A stretch of DNA of 64,000 nt from Phycisphaeraceae bacterium (GTDB lineage Bacteria > Planctomycetota > Phycisphaerae > Phycisphaerales > UBA1924), in NCBI GenBank assembly GCA_015200025.1, contig CP054186.1:2774643-2838642 (forward strand), in the 5' to 3' direction. Below the pieces are notes generated by a model. That model was not told the DNA's origin, did not search any database, and was given only the letters and a program-made list of their open reading frames with translations. This document shows, piece by piece, positions 15,756 through 23,473 of the stretch (position 1 is the stretch's first letter; each line of letters opens with the position of its first letter). The position numbers were made by a program, and so were the translations under genes.

Positions 15756-16375
15756 GCCCTTCAGATCGTCGTGGAGCATTCGAGCGGCTTTACGAATTGG
15801 GAGCCCCGTGGAGCACCGGAGAGCCGCAGTCGGCCATGATGCACTGTTGGAATCAGCCTGGTCAGATCGGCCGAGTGCTCGATATCGGATGTGGCGACGG
15901 TGCCAACGCGATTCACATCGCGTCCAAGGGGATAAAGGTGGTTGCAATAGATTTCGTTCCAAGTGTTGTCGAGTGCGCGAGGGCGAGGGCGTTTGAGCGC
16001 GGCCAAGATGTGACTTGCTTAGTCATGGACGCGACGACGCTGTCCGGGTGGTCGGAGCGGTTTGATGCAGCTATCGATGTCGGAATGCTGCACACGCTCC
16101 CGGTCGAGGCAGTAGGTGGCTACGTGTCGGGCGTGCGTCACGTTCTCAATAGCGCTGGTGTCTTGCATCTGATGTGCTTCAGCGACGCTGAAGAAATGCC
16201 TGTTCGAACCAAGTACTCGCGGTCACGATTACTGGAGATTTTCCAGGATGGATGGCTTGTAGAGCACATTGCTGAGTGCTGCTTCGACGTTCTGGTGAGC
16301 GGCAGATTGACTTCGGGACCTCGAGCGTGGTATGCGCGGATTCGCAAGCATGAGAGTCACTCCGACCCAGCCTAA
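15743..16375 (+). CDS. Class I SAM-dependent methyltransferase
   Basis: The 210-aa protein has motif I VLDIGCGDGANAIHIA near residues 45-60, an acidic residue after the second strand (VVAIDFVPS), and motif IV-like FDAAIDVGMLHTL. The N-terminus FERLYELGAPWSTGEPQSAM resembles the TehB/thiopurine-methyltransferase-type small-molecule methyltransferases. It is the last gene of the operon and overlaps the ATPase by 13 nt. A tailoring role on the peptide product or a small ligand is inferred from position. No protein-methylation motif is visible. Confidence 0.88.
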   Translation: MSELSPSDRRGAFERLYELGAPWSTGEPQSAMMHCWNQPGQIGRVLDIGCGDGANAIHIASKGIKVVAIDFVPSVVECARARAFERGQDVTCLVMDATTLSGWSERFDAAIDVGMLHTLPVEAVGGYVSGVRHVLNSAGVLHLMCFSDAEEMPVRTKYSRSRLLEIFQDGWLVEHIAECCFDVLVSGRLTSGPRAWYARIRKHESHSDPA

Positions 16376-16691
16376 GAGAGCCGCCGCGTTTATGGCAGCC
16401 CCCGTGTGCACCGGGCGTTGCTGCGGCGCAGCCGAGCGGTGTGCCGCAATGCGGTGGTGAAGGTGATATGATACACAGCCTCCGCATCAAGGCACGATCG
16501 CACCGCCGCTTTCGGGTAATGACCAACGCATCGGCCCACCCCTGCCCGATTGCGCCTGATCGGGTGCGGTGGCGCTTCCGCGGCACGAAGCTCAACTGGG
16601 TCTGGTGATCTTGACCTGCTCCCCAAATCGTGGTCCAGGCCTATGAGAGTCCCGAGGAAGCCCGGCCGGCTTCACCAGGAGACTCTTGACG

Positions 16692-17003
16692 ATGAAACGG
16701 ACGAGGCACACACCGGAACAGATCGTGAACAAGTTGCGTGAGGCGGACGCGATGCTGGCGGCGGGGAAGTCCGTCGCCCAGGTGGTCCAGGCCATGGGCG
16801 TGAGCGAAGCGAGTTACGACCGCTGGCGCAAGCAGTACGGCGGGATGAAGTCCGACGAAGCCAGGCGGCTCAAGGAACTCGAGATCGAGAACGCCCGGCT
16901 CAAGCGGCTGGTGGCGGATCAGGCCTTGGACATGGCGATCCTGAAGGAGGCGAACGACTTCCTGGGAAAGCATCGAGCCCCCAGGGGCGGAGGTGCGTCG
17001 TGA
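16692..17003 (+). CDS. IS3-family transposase OrfA
   Basis: The 103-aa protein from the ATG is a helix-turn-helix plus leucine-zipper protein: RHTPEQIVNKLREADAMLAAGKSVAQVVQAMGVSEASYDRWRKQYGGM, then LKELEIENARLKRLVADQALDMAILKE. It binds the terminal repeats and works with OrfB. AGGAG lies upstream; a TTG two codons earlier is an alternative start. Its stop overlaps the OrfB start (GTGA), so OrfB may be made by reinitiation rather than frameshifting, as in IS407-type elements. Confidence 0.95.
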   Translation: MKRTRHTPEQIVNKLREADAMLAAGKSVAQVVQAMGVSEASYDRWRKQYGGMKSDEARRLKELEIENARLKRLVADQALDMAILKEANDFLGKHRAPRGGGAS

Positions 17004-18049
17004 AGCATGTGCAGGACCACATGAACGCCTCGGCGCCGCGTGTGAGCGAGCGGCGTGTCTGCCGCGTGCTGGGCCAGCCGCGCTCGACGCAGCGGTACGT
17101 GGCGATCTCATCGGGGGGGCGTGACGGTGACGAGCCGCTGGTGCGACGCATGCACGAGCTGGTGCGCCAGCATCCACGGCGCGGGTATCGGATGGTCTGG
17201 GGGATGCTGCGCCTGGAAGGGTGGAGGGTGAACAAGAAGCGCGTGCATCGGCTGTGGCGGCGGGAAGGGCTGAGAGTGCCTCAGATCCAGCACAAACGCG
17301 CGCGGCTCGGGCATTCAGCGAACGGCATCCTGCGTCGGCGTGCCGAGCACCGGAACCACGTCTGGTGCGTGGACTTCATCCACGACACGGACCAACGCGG
17401 GCGGCCGCTGAAGTGGCTGAGTGTGGTGGACGAGTTCACGCGCGAGTGCCTGGCGCTGGAGGTGAACCGCTCGATGACGGCCCGCGCCGTGGCCGAGGTG
17501 CTCATCAACCTGTTCACGACGCGGGGCGTCCCCGCGCACACCCGCTGCGACAACGGCCCTGAGTTCATCGCGCAGACGATCCGGCGACTGGCCACGCTGA
17601 CGGGCGTGGAGACCTTGTACATCGCGCCCGGCAGCCCGTGGGAGAACGGGTACGCCGAGAGTTTCCACTCGCGGCTGCGTGATGAACTCCTGAACGCGGA
17701 GGTGTTCGAGGGCGTGCGCGAGGCCAGGACGCTCGCGGCGTCGTGGCGTCACGAGTACGACCATCACCGGCCGCACTCGTCGCTGGGGTATGTGCCGCCG
17801 GCGGTGTACGCGGCCGGGCTCGCGGCTGGAGCATCGATCGCGATGATGGCCACGACGGCGGCGCTGGTGACGATCGGGGTGACAGCGATGCCGCTGATCG
17901 GGAGTGAAGACCAGATGGAAGGAAGCCACTCACTTGGCACCCCACCCCCGAGGGCCCGCCGAGCAAGGTGCAGCATGCCCTCGGGTGCCGCCGGAACCGG
18001 ACCCGACGCCACCAACCAAAGGATCGATACCATCACCCGACTCTCATAG
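17000..18049 (+). CDS. IS3-family transposase OrfB, DDE catalytic subunit
   Basis: The 349-aa protein has an HTH_21-type N-terminal region (RRGYRMVWGMLRLEGWRVNKKRVHRLWRREGLRV) and an rve integrase core. Catalytic residues are Asp125 (WCVDFIHD), Asp184 (RCDNGPEF) and Glu220 (ENGYAESFHSR), giving the DD35E spacing. SSLGYVPPAVYA marks the usual family end. About 70 further residues follow that are hydrophobic, then Pro/Arg-rich, and extend almost to the right inverted repeat, probably a read-through tail. It cuts and joins the element ends. Confidence 0.95.
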   Translation: MKHVQDHMNASAPRVSERRVCRVLGQPRSTQRYVAISSGGRDGDEPLVRRMHELVRQHPRRGYRMVWGMLRLEGWRVNKKRVHRLWRREGLRVPQIQHKRARLGHSANGILRRRAEHRNHVWCVDFIHDTDQRGRPLKWLSVVDEFTRECLALEVNRSMTARAVAEVLINLFTTRGVPAHTRCDNGPEFIAQTIRRLATLTGVETLYIAPGSPWENGYAESFHSRLRDELLNAEVFEGVREARTLAASWRHEYDHHRPHSSLGYVPPAVYAAGLAAGASIAMMATTAALVTIGVTAMPLIGSEDQMEGSHSLGTPPPRARRARCSMPSGAAGTGPDATNQRIDTITRLS

Positions 18050-18110
18050 CGACTGGTACAGGAAATGGGGGCAGGTCAATCTGCCCCCGTTCTGCTACGC
18101 GGTTGATTAG

Positions 18111-18332
18111 CTACGGCTTCTTCCCGCTCCCTCCACATCGCGGGCATGGCATGGTACTCGTGGTGAAGGTGCTTGAGGGCATGTCAGGTGGCCCCCCACT
18201 TGAGCCTGGCATCAATACAACCGTGATGCCACTGCCCTGACAGGCAGGGCACACGCCTTGAGGGAGTGGCTTTGGTGTGGTGGGCTCGCAACCGATCAAC
18301 CCGCATCCCGCAAATAGCACCAAAACAGACAT
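18111..18332 (-). CDS. Small lipoprotein with two CxxCxGSG motifs
   Basis: The 73-aa product begins with a short hydrophobic signal and lipobox LIGC. Two DnaJ-type zinc motifs follow, CPACQGSG and CPRCGGSG, about 30 residues apart with a Thr/Ser-rich linker. Two such motifs would bind one zinc ion. The role is unknown; DnaJ-like cysteine motifs are typical of small accessory proteins rather than chaperones when no J-domain is present. The start is chosen to place the signal peptide at the N-terminus; its RBS is weak. It starts just right of the insertion sequence, within about 30 nt of the target duplication at its 3' end. Confidence 0.58.
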   Translation of the reverse strand: MSVLVLFAGCGLIGCEPTTPKPLPQGVCPACQGSGITVVLMPGSSGGPPDMPSSTFTTSTMPCPRCGGSGKKP

Positions 18333-18445
18333 TCTTGCGAAAGATCGACGTCTCACAGTGCAATCTCCCAACTGCGACCACATGTCATGCCTGCGACAGC
18401 TCTCAGAAGGTCTAGCCCAAACGATCCGAGCTAAGCGCAGTTATC

Positions 18446-19525
18446 TTAGGCAAGTGGTACCTCTAGATGTGATGCACATGCGCGCACACCGAGTCGCCGT
18501 TTGAATCTGTCTGAAAGCGACTGGAAACTCGAGAGGCGCACTTGAACCGTCTCGAGGAGCTCTGGCAGATCTGGATCGCCGAACTGCCGCCAAACCTCAC
18601 ATGCTTCTGCGAGTGCTGCGTACCAGAGATGTGACTCACGGCCTTGCGTCGCGAGCAGGACTTTTCCCCGCCATCGCGCCGCCTGAAGGCGACGCCCGCT
18701 CAGATGTGCGCGCTTCGACAGTATCCACCATCGCACGATCGCGTCGCGGCACGCTCTTGACGGTATACGGAATGTGTCCAGTTGTTCGCAGAATGACTTA
18801 TCTGTCCCGGTGTCGAATTCTAACAAGAGGAAAGCAAGTTCTCCAGCAAACAAGCGGAGCATGTGCCCATGTATCGCTGCACAGCTGAGGTCGCGAGGAA
18901 GATCACGCGGGAAGCCTGGTAGAACGCGCTGCCGTCGCGACAACAGGTACTGGATGGCACGATCTGCGAGTGCTGCAGCGTCGAGAGCTCTGCCCTCGGC
19001 AAGCCACACCCGCAGAAGATTGTGTGCGATATGCAAGCGGTGGCAATGAAAATAGAGCAGTCCGTGCTCCGATACAAGGCGATGATCAATGCTCATGGCG
19101 ATCTGCAGCTGTGGCGCGGCTTCGCCGTGTCGGCCAGACTTGAAGGAAATGTAAGCCAATGCTGACTGGATAAACGCACACAGTGCCTGCGTGGACCGTT
19201 CCGAGGGTGCACCTCGCGTTGAAGCGATCGAGGCGGCGAGCAGGCAGTCCTTCGCTCGCACAAGATCGCCTTGTCGGGCAGAGCGGAATGCACTATCCAC
19301 GACGTCGTGGTGGAGCCGAACAAATGCGTTCTCAGCTGGCGTGAGATGTGGTTGTAGCAGGGTGTCGAGGAGCAACGCTGACGAGTCAAAGGGTGCGAGC
19401 TTCCCTTCCTCTGTGGCACCGAGCGTAAGCGAGGTCAGGAGATCTCTTGCGCGTAGAGGAGATCGAGCGTCGGCGTTGTCGTGGATCACGGGGTGCGCTC
19501 CGACTGGTTGGTGCGTGAGATACAA
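18446..19525 (-). CDS. Helical, TPR-like hypothetical protein
   Basis: The 359-residue frame is rich in Ala, Leu and Arg with repeated helical pairs: FRSARQGDLVRAKDCLLAAS, ALAYISFKSGRHGEAAPQLQIAM and LLRVWLAEGRALDAAALADRAIQYLL. This looks like a tetratricopeptide or similar solenoid, though no repeat matches the consensus well. No enzyme motif is seen. The only nearby start is a TTG without a clear SD, so the true N-terminus may differ. It follows a methyltransferase gene by 45 nt and probably shares its transcript. It might be a regulator or scaffold; confidence that it is real comes from length and composition. Confidence 0.6.
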   Translation of the reverse strand: MYLTHQPVGAHPVIHDNADARSPLRARDLLTSLTLGATEEGKLAPFDSSALLLDTLLQPHLTPAENAFVRLHHDVVDSAFRSARQGDLVRAKDCLLAASIASTRGAPSERSTQALCAFIQSALAYISFKSGRHGEAAPQLQIAMSIDHRLVSEHGLLYFHCHRLHIAHNLLRVWLAEGRALDAAALADRAIQYLLSRRQRVLPGFPRDLPRDLSCAAIHGHMLRLFAGELAFLLLEFDTGTDKSFCEQLDTFRIPSRACRDAIVRWWILSKRAHLSGRRLQAARWRGKVLLATQGRESHLWYAALAEACEVWRQFGDPDLPELLETVQVRLSSFQSLSDRFKRRLGVRACASHLEVPLA

Positions 19526-19570
19526 TGCTTGGGTTGACCCGCGGAGAGGTGAAGAGGTGGTGGGGCAAGA

Positions 19571-20386
19571 TCAGTTCGGCATTGCCGCCCGCCGGTGTAA
19601 AAGTGGTTTGTGTGCCGCGATGCTCAGTATCTCGCCCCAGCCCGGGTCGAGCGTCGCGGCACCAAAGTTCCGTACAGTACTTACGGGATGAAAACCGACA
19701 GATCTGAGAAGTGCGACAATTTGGAGTTCGGAGTACCACCGCATCGAGAGGTGTTGCGACTCGCACGCCAACAGTCTATCTTCCCGCCATTCCTCGTAGC
19801 GGACGCGGTGGCAAGTGATCCTAGATCGGGCAGTAGGGCTAACGACCTCATGCATCACAATGGTTGTCCCGTCAGTGCCGGTAACGGTACGACTTTGCTG
19901 CAGAGAACGGGGCGTCGTGCTGCCCGACGGTGCTTGAGGAATGTCCAGAAACAAGACGCCGCCATCATCAAGGTGACGCCAGGCATTGCGTAGAACTGCG
20001 TCTGCGGATGAGGCATCGGCAAAGAGAGAGAAGGTACCAAATGCGATGATGATGGCTCGGTATCGGCCGGTAAAAGCACCGCTCCGAATGTCCGCAAGGT
20101 GCAAGTGAGAAACCAAACCACTACGCTCCACAGCAGCGCGGCAATGCGAGAGCATGAATGGCGAATCATCGGCGCCGTCGACTGCATACCCAGCCTTGAG
20201 CAAGGGCAGGAGTAGGCGTCCAGTGCCGACGGCCGCTTCTAAGATCCGGCCTTGGAGGGTGGACAGCGCCTCGCGATAGTACGGAACATCAGGATACTCC
20301 ACTGTCAGCGGCGCGGATAGTGCGTAGTAGTCAGCGCAAAGCCGCCCGAAGGGGAGAGACGTGCCAGAGTGTCGCGGCGAAGACAT
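19571..20386 (-). CDS. Class I SAM-dependent methyltransferase
   Basis: The protein of about 271 aa has motif I ILEAAVGTGRLLLPLLKAG (residues about 48-66), an acidic strand end (VDGADDSPFML), motif IV IIIAFGTFSLF, and motif post-I regions with GGVLFLDIPQ. This is the Methyltransf_25 style of small-molecule methyltransferase with the N-terminal segment LCADYYALSAPLT. The start MSSPRHSG is preferred; a further 23 residues could be added from an upstream ATG. It lies head-to-tail with the helical protein. The substrate is unknown. About 290 nt without a gene separate it from the prophage transferases at 20677. Confidence 0.78.
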   Translation of the reverse strand: MSSPRHSGTSLPFGRLCADYYALSAPLTVEYPDVPYYREALSTLQGRILEAAVGTGRLLLPLLKAGYAVDGADDSPFMLSHCRAAVERSGLVSHLHLADIRSGAFTGRYRAIIIAFGTFSLFADASSADAVLRNAWRHLDDGGVLFLDIPQAPSGSTTPRSLQQSRTVTGTDGTTIVMHEVVSPTARSRITCHRVRYEEWREDRLLACESQHLSMRWYSELQIVALLRSVGFHPVSTVRNFGAATLDPGWGEILSIAAHKPLLHRRAAMPN

Positions 20387-20676
20387 GACGATGTGCTTTC
20401 TGGGTGATCGGAACCGATTGCGGGTAGAGATAGTGAGAGCGCTGAAATTCGGCACTGGTCTTCTTCAAGGGCCGGATGATTCCAAGGAATCATGGGCATA
20501 CTGCTGTGTCGGGACAATTCGTCAAGCGTTCCGCCATCGCGAGTGAAATCACCACAGAGTAGCAGCGTGTCTCGGAATGCGTCTCGACGACTGGAGTCTT
20601 CCGGGGTACTTCCGAGCGAATGCCAGCTTCGAGTACTCCAGGTGTCGCGATTTCAGAGATGCTCGTAGTGGGCTCG

Positions 20677-21348
20677 CTATCCGCAGTTTGCCTTCCACAA
20701 TCCCGCATACCTTGATTGCTTCCCCTCTACCCACGTCCCGGCAAAGAGATGCGCCGCTTTCAGGAACAATGGGGCGTCCGGATTGGACTTCGACTCTCCG
20801 ACCGTCGGGTGGAAGTACGCCGGCGGATAGAGCGCGATGTCGTCGTACTGGGTGACCACCCGAGCGAGGAGCCCCGGTCCGGCTTGATCGCCGACGTACC
20901 GGCGCTCGAAGAACGACTCTTCGATCATCGCCACCATGTGCCACATCGCCGGGTGGTTAGCCGGAAAGCCCATCGCCGCGTTGGAGACGATGTCAAGTTG
21001 TTCGCAGGCGGCCCACGCCCGTACCTCGGGTGGGCACATCTCGTCGAGCGGACGGATCGGCTTCACGTCGGTGTCGAGGTAGACGCCGCCGATGCGGGCC
21101 AGGAGTTCCAGCCGCAGGATGTCCGAGCGCATCACGCAGCCGGGCGTGCCGCCGACGTTGCCGCAAGCCGCCCATGCGTTGCGGTTGAGGATCGGCGGCA
21201 GTCTGTCGTCCGTCCACAATCGAATATCCCAGTGCGGGTTCATCTCGGCGAAGCGGCGACGCCAGCGCCGCTGGTGTAGGGGCATCTCGCCCTTGCCGAG
21301 CCAGATCTGGTGCAGGACCCGCGGGATCGGGGTTGCGGTAGTGCTCAA
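20677..21348 (-). CDS. DXD-type glycosyltransferase, phage cassette
   Basis: The 223-aa protein has the Gly_transf_sug / OCH1-like arrangement: PRVLHQIWLGKGEMP at the start, WDIRLWTDD, then MRSDILRLELLARIGGVYLDTDVKPIRPLD with the DTD metal motif. Such enzymes transfer a hexose from a nucleotide-sugar. The TTG start is supported by GGAGG 7 nt upstream and by overlap with the preceding stop (TTGA). It is the terminal gene of the prophage late cluster, paired with a paralogue, and probably decorates the Ser/Gly-rich structural protein two genes upstream (inference). Confidence 0.82.
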   Translation of the reverse strand: MSTTATPIPRVLHQIWLGKGEMPLHQRRWRRRFAEMNPHWDIRLWTDDRLPPILNRNAWAACGNVGGTPGCVMRSDILRLELLARIGGVYLDTDVKPIRPLDEMCPPEVRAWAACEQLDIVSNAAMGFPANHPAMWHMVAMIEESFFERRYVGDQAGPGLLARVVTQYDDIALYPPAYFHPTVGESKSNPDAPLFLKAAHLFAGTWVEGKQSRYAGLWKANCG

Positions 21349-21968
21349 GCGGCGACCTCCGCCGTCTTGCCGGTCACGAACCCGAACGCGCCGCCGTGGG
21401 CCTTGGCGGGTTCTTCGCCCTGCTCGAACATGGCCCAGTGGAACGGCACCACGTCGCGGAAGTGTCCGTGGTCGCGGACGACGCGGGTGAGGAACCCCGG
21501 GCCGCTCTGGTCCCATACGCCGCGATAGACCAGCACCGAGTGCGGCAGGTCGCGGATCGCATGCCAGAGCATCGGGTGGTTCCGCGTTGCGCCGAGCACC
21601 GACGGCGAGAGCATGTGCGGGCGGCTCGCGCCGTGGCTGGCGATCGTGGAACAGAATGCGCCGACCCCGGCGACGAGTTCATCCAGCGGACGTAGCGGCA
21701 GACGATCGGGATCGACGAACACCCCGCCTTCGCGGGCGAGCACCTCGTATCGCAGCAGGTTCAGCCGTGCCGCCGACGCTGGTGGCTCACTGAGGTCGAG
21801 CGTCTGCTGCCACTGCTCGTGGTTCAGGATCGGCGGCCGGCTTTCAAGCGTGAACGTGACGACGTCCCACTCGGGATGCAGCGTCTGCCACGCGTGCTTC
21901 CAGGCGGTGAGCCGCTGACGGTCGGGAGACTCGGACAAATCGGCCGTGTAGATGACCTTCGGGATCAC
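21345..21968 (-). CDS. Glycosyltransferase-like paralogue
   Basis: The 207-aa protein starts VIPKVIYTADL and shares the layout of its neighbour: WDVVTFTLESRPPILN, then ARLNLLRYEVLAREGGVFVDPDRLPLRPLDE. There FVDPD stands where the other enzyme has YLDTD, so the metal motif is DPD. Later blocks (HPMLWH, GPGFLTRVV) also align with those of the neighbour. The GTG start follows GGAGG and overlaps the stop of the Hint-domain gene (GTGA). The two transferases could act sequentially on one acceptor. Sugar and acceptor are unknown. Confidence 0.75.
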   Translation of the reverse strand: MIPKVIYTADLSESPDRQRLTAWKHAWQTLHPEWDVVTFTLESRPPILNHEQWQQTLDLSEPPASAARLNLLRYEVLAREGGVFVDPDRLPLRPLDELVAGVGAFCSTIASHGASRPHMLSPSVLGATRNHPMLWHAIRDLPHSVLVYRGVWDQSGPGFLTRVVRDHGHFRDVVPFHWAMFEQGEEPAKAHGGAFGFVTGKTAEVAA

Positions 21969-23473
21969 GACTTCACCTCCTCTTCGATGCCACTGCTCAA
22001 TCCACTCTGCTGCCACTTCGCGGGAGGCACGCCCTCCATGCCGCCCTCGATGAACGACGATGCACCCTCACCGAGCGCCACCGACTGCTGGGCGCTGCCG
22101 GACCCCGAGCCGGAGCCGGGCGGGCCAGAGCCGCTCTCGCTCCCGCTGCCGCTCGACGAGCCAGACGAGCTGCCAGATCCTGAAGAACTTCCTGAGCTCG
22201 ACATGGACGAGCCGCTGGACTTGCCGCTTCCGGACCCCGACCCGCTGCCGCTCGAGGACCCAGAACCCGAGCCAGAACCAGACCCTGATCCGGAGGCCGA
22301 TCCCGATCCGGTGGCCTGCGTCGCGGGCATGTCGTTGTGGATCCACACGCCGTCGGCCAGGAACACGTTCAGGCCGGGCACATGCACCGCGACCGTGGTC
22401 ACGCGATCGCCAGCGCGGGCAAGTTTCTCGATGCGCTCCTCGCTGAGGTCGTGCCGCACGAGGTAGTCGCCGACGAGCAAGAACTCAGCCGACACGAACC
22501 CGACCTCATCGCCGCGCCGCAGGAGCACGGGGTGCTCGTGCGTCAGCCGCAGGCGACCGTTGATGGTGATGAACCCGTCGTGCGTGCCGACAGTGACGCT
22601 GGCCACGCAGCCGGTGACCGGCGTGAGCACCGCCTCGGCCCGCTGACGCAGCCACTGGTACTGCGCCCGCCACGGTACATCGCGGTCGAGGCCCGCCACG
22701 TCGAGCGCCGCGATGCGATCGCCCGGCTTGAGACGCTCGATCGGCACTGTCTGGCCCGAGGCCAGCCGCACCGGCGTCCCGGCCAGCACGCAGTTGGACC
22801 CGGGTCCCGAACCTCCGGGGCCGGAACCACCCGGCCCGCTTCCCCCAGGGCCCGACCCTCCCGGCCCAGAACCGCCAGGGCCGGAGCCTCCGGGACCCGA
22901 GCCGCCCGGGCCGCTGCCGCCGCCACTGGACCCGTCCCCGCCCGACGAACCGCCGCCGGAACTGCCCCCTCCGGACGATCCTCCAAAGGACCCGCCCGAG
23001 GACATGCCGGAACTCGCCCCCGACGACATGCCGCTGGACGCCCCGGAACTCATGCCCGACGAAGCGCCCGAAGAACTCATTCCCGACGAACTGCCGCCGC
23101 CGGAACTGCTCATGCCGCTTGAACCGCCGCTGCTCGACATTCCTGAGGACGACATCCCACCGCTGCTCGATGGCGTATCGCTCGGCGTGCTCGATGGCGT
23201 GTGCGTCGTGCCCGGCGTGTTGCTCGTGAACGCATCGGTGGTGTAGAACGTCAGCGTCGGCGTGCCGCCCGGCCCGGTCGTGTAGATCACATCGCCCGTC
23301 GTCGAGTAACTCGGGGGCATGCTCGGCGTGCTGGTGGGCGTCGAGTACGTGCTATACGACGAGTCGGGCGACTCCGACGGCGTCGAGTAGTTGCTCGAGC
23401 CGCCGCCCTGCGGGGCGCGGCCCGTCGCCCAGACCGGGATATAGAGGTAGTAGCGGGTGGGGCCGTCGCTCAT
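21965..23473 (-). CDS. Ser/Gly-rich prophage protein with Hint/BIL domain
   Basis: The 502-aa protein opens with MSDGPTRYYLYIPVWATGRA and becomes Ser/Thr/Pro-rich. It runs through Ser-Gly-Met repeats into eight GPGGS-type repeats (about residues 187-225). A Hint domain spans about 228-380. It starts at Cys228 (NCVLAGTPVRLASGQTVPIERLKPGDRI), has block B LTHEHPV around residues 310-316, and ends GVWIHN (His379-Asn380) followed by Asp381. The C-terminal third is again SGSG-rich, then more ordered near the end. Hint folds autocatalytically cleave or splice. An HN end followed by a non-nucleophile resembles bacterial intein-like (BIL) domains. Likely a glycosylated, self-processed tail or surface protein, given the flanking transferases. 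Confidence 0.83.
   Translation of the reverse strand: MSDGPTRYYLYIPVWATGRAPQGGGSSNYSTPSESPDSSYSTYSTPTSTPSMPPSYSTTGDVIYTTGPGGTPTLTFYTTDAFTSNTPGTTHTPSSTPSDTPSSSGGMSSSGMSSSGGSSGMSSSGGGSSSGMSSSGASSGMSSGASSGMSSGASSGMSSGGSFGGSSGGGSSGGGSSGGDGSSGGGSGPGGSGPGGSGPGGSGPGGSGPGGSGPGGSGPGGSGPGSNCVLAGTPVRLASGQTVPIERLKPGDRIAALDVAGLDRDVPWRAQYQWLRQRAEAVLTPVTGCVASVTVGTHDGFITINGRLRLTHEHPVLLRRGDEVGFVSAEFLLVGDYLVRHDLSEERIEKLARAGDRVTTVAVHVPGLNVFLADGVWIHNDMPATQATGSGSASGSGSGSGSGSGSSSGSGSGSGSGKSSGSSMSSSGSSSGSGSSSGSSSGSGSESGSGPPGSGSGSGSAQQSVALGEGASSFIEGGMEGVPPAKWQQSGLSSGIEEEVKS

Larger units (their letters stand above)
16608..18082 (+). mobile_element. Complete IS3-family element (IS407-like) with target duplication
   Basis: The element itself spans 16612-18078 (1467 bp). 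Its ends are imperfect inverted repeats of about 38 bases beginning TGACCTGC and ending near CTATGAGAG on each side. Both ends are flanked by the 4-bp direct repeat ATCT (16608-16611 and 18079-18082), the duplication size typical of the IS407 group. Two transposase genes overlap inside. The intact ends and duplication show a direct insertion that has not since rearranged. It sits between the methyltransferase of the RiPP operon and a small lipoprotein gene, and no gene is clearly interrupted. Confidence 0.93.

Noticed and set aside
16519..16611. Possible gene remnant ending VRWRFRGTKLNWVW before the insertion sequence
   Set aside because: Only about 29 codons, no similarity I can name, and the frame does not resume after the element, so the IS does not clearly interrupt it.
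22800..23100. Tandem repeats that could be mistaken for a CRISPR or minisatellite
   Set aside because: They encode in-frame GPGGS and SSGM repeats of the Hint-domain protein; no spacers.
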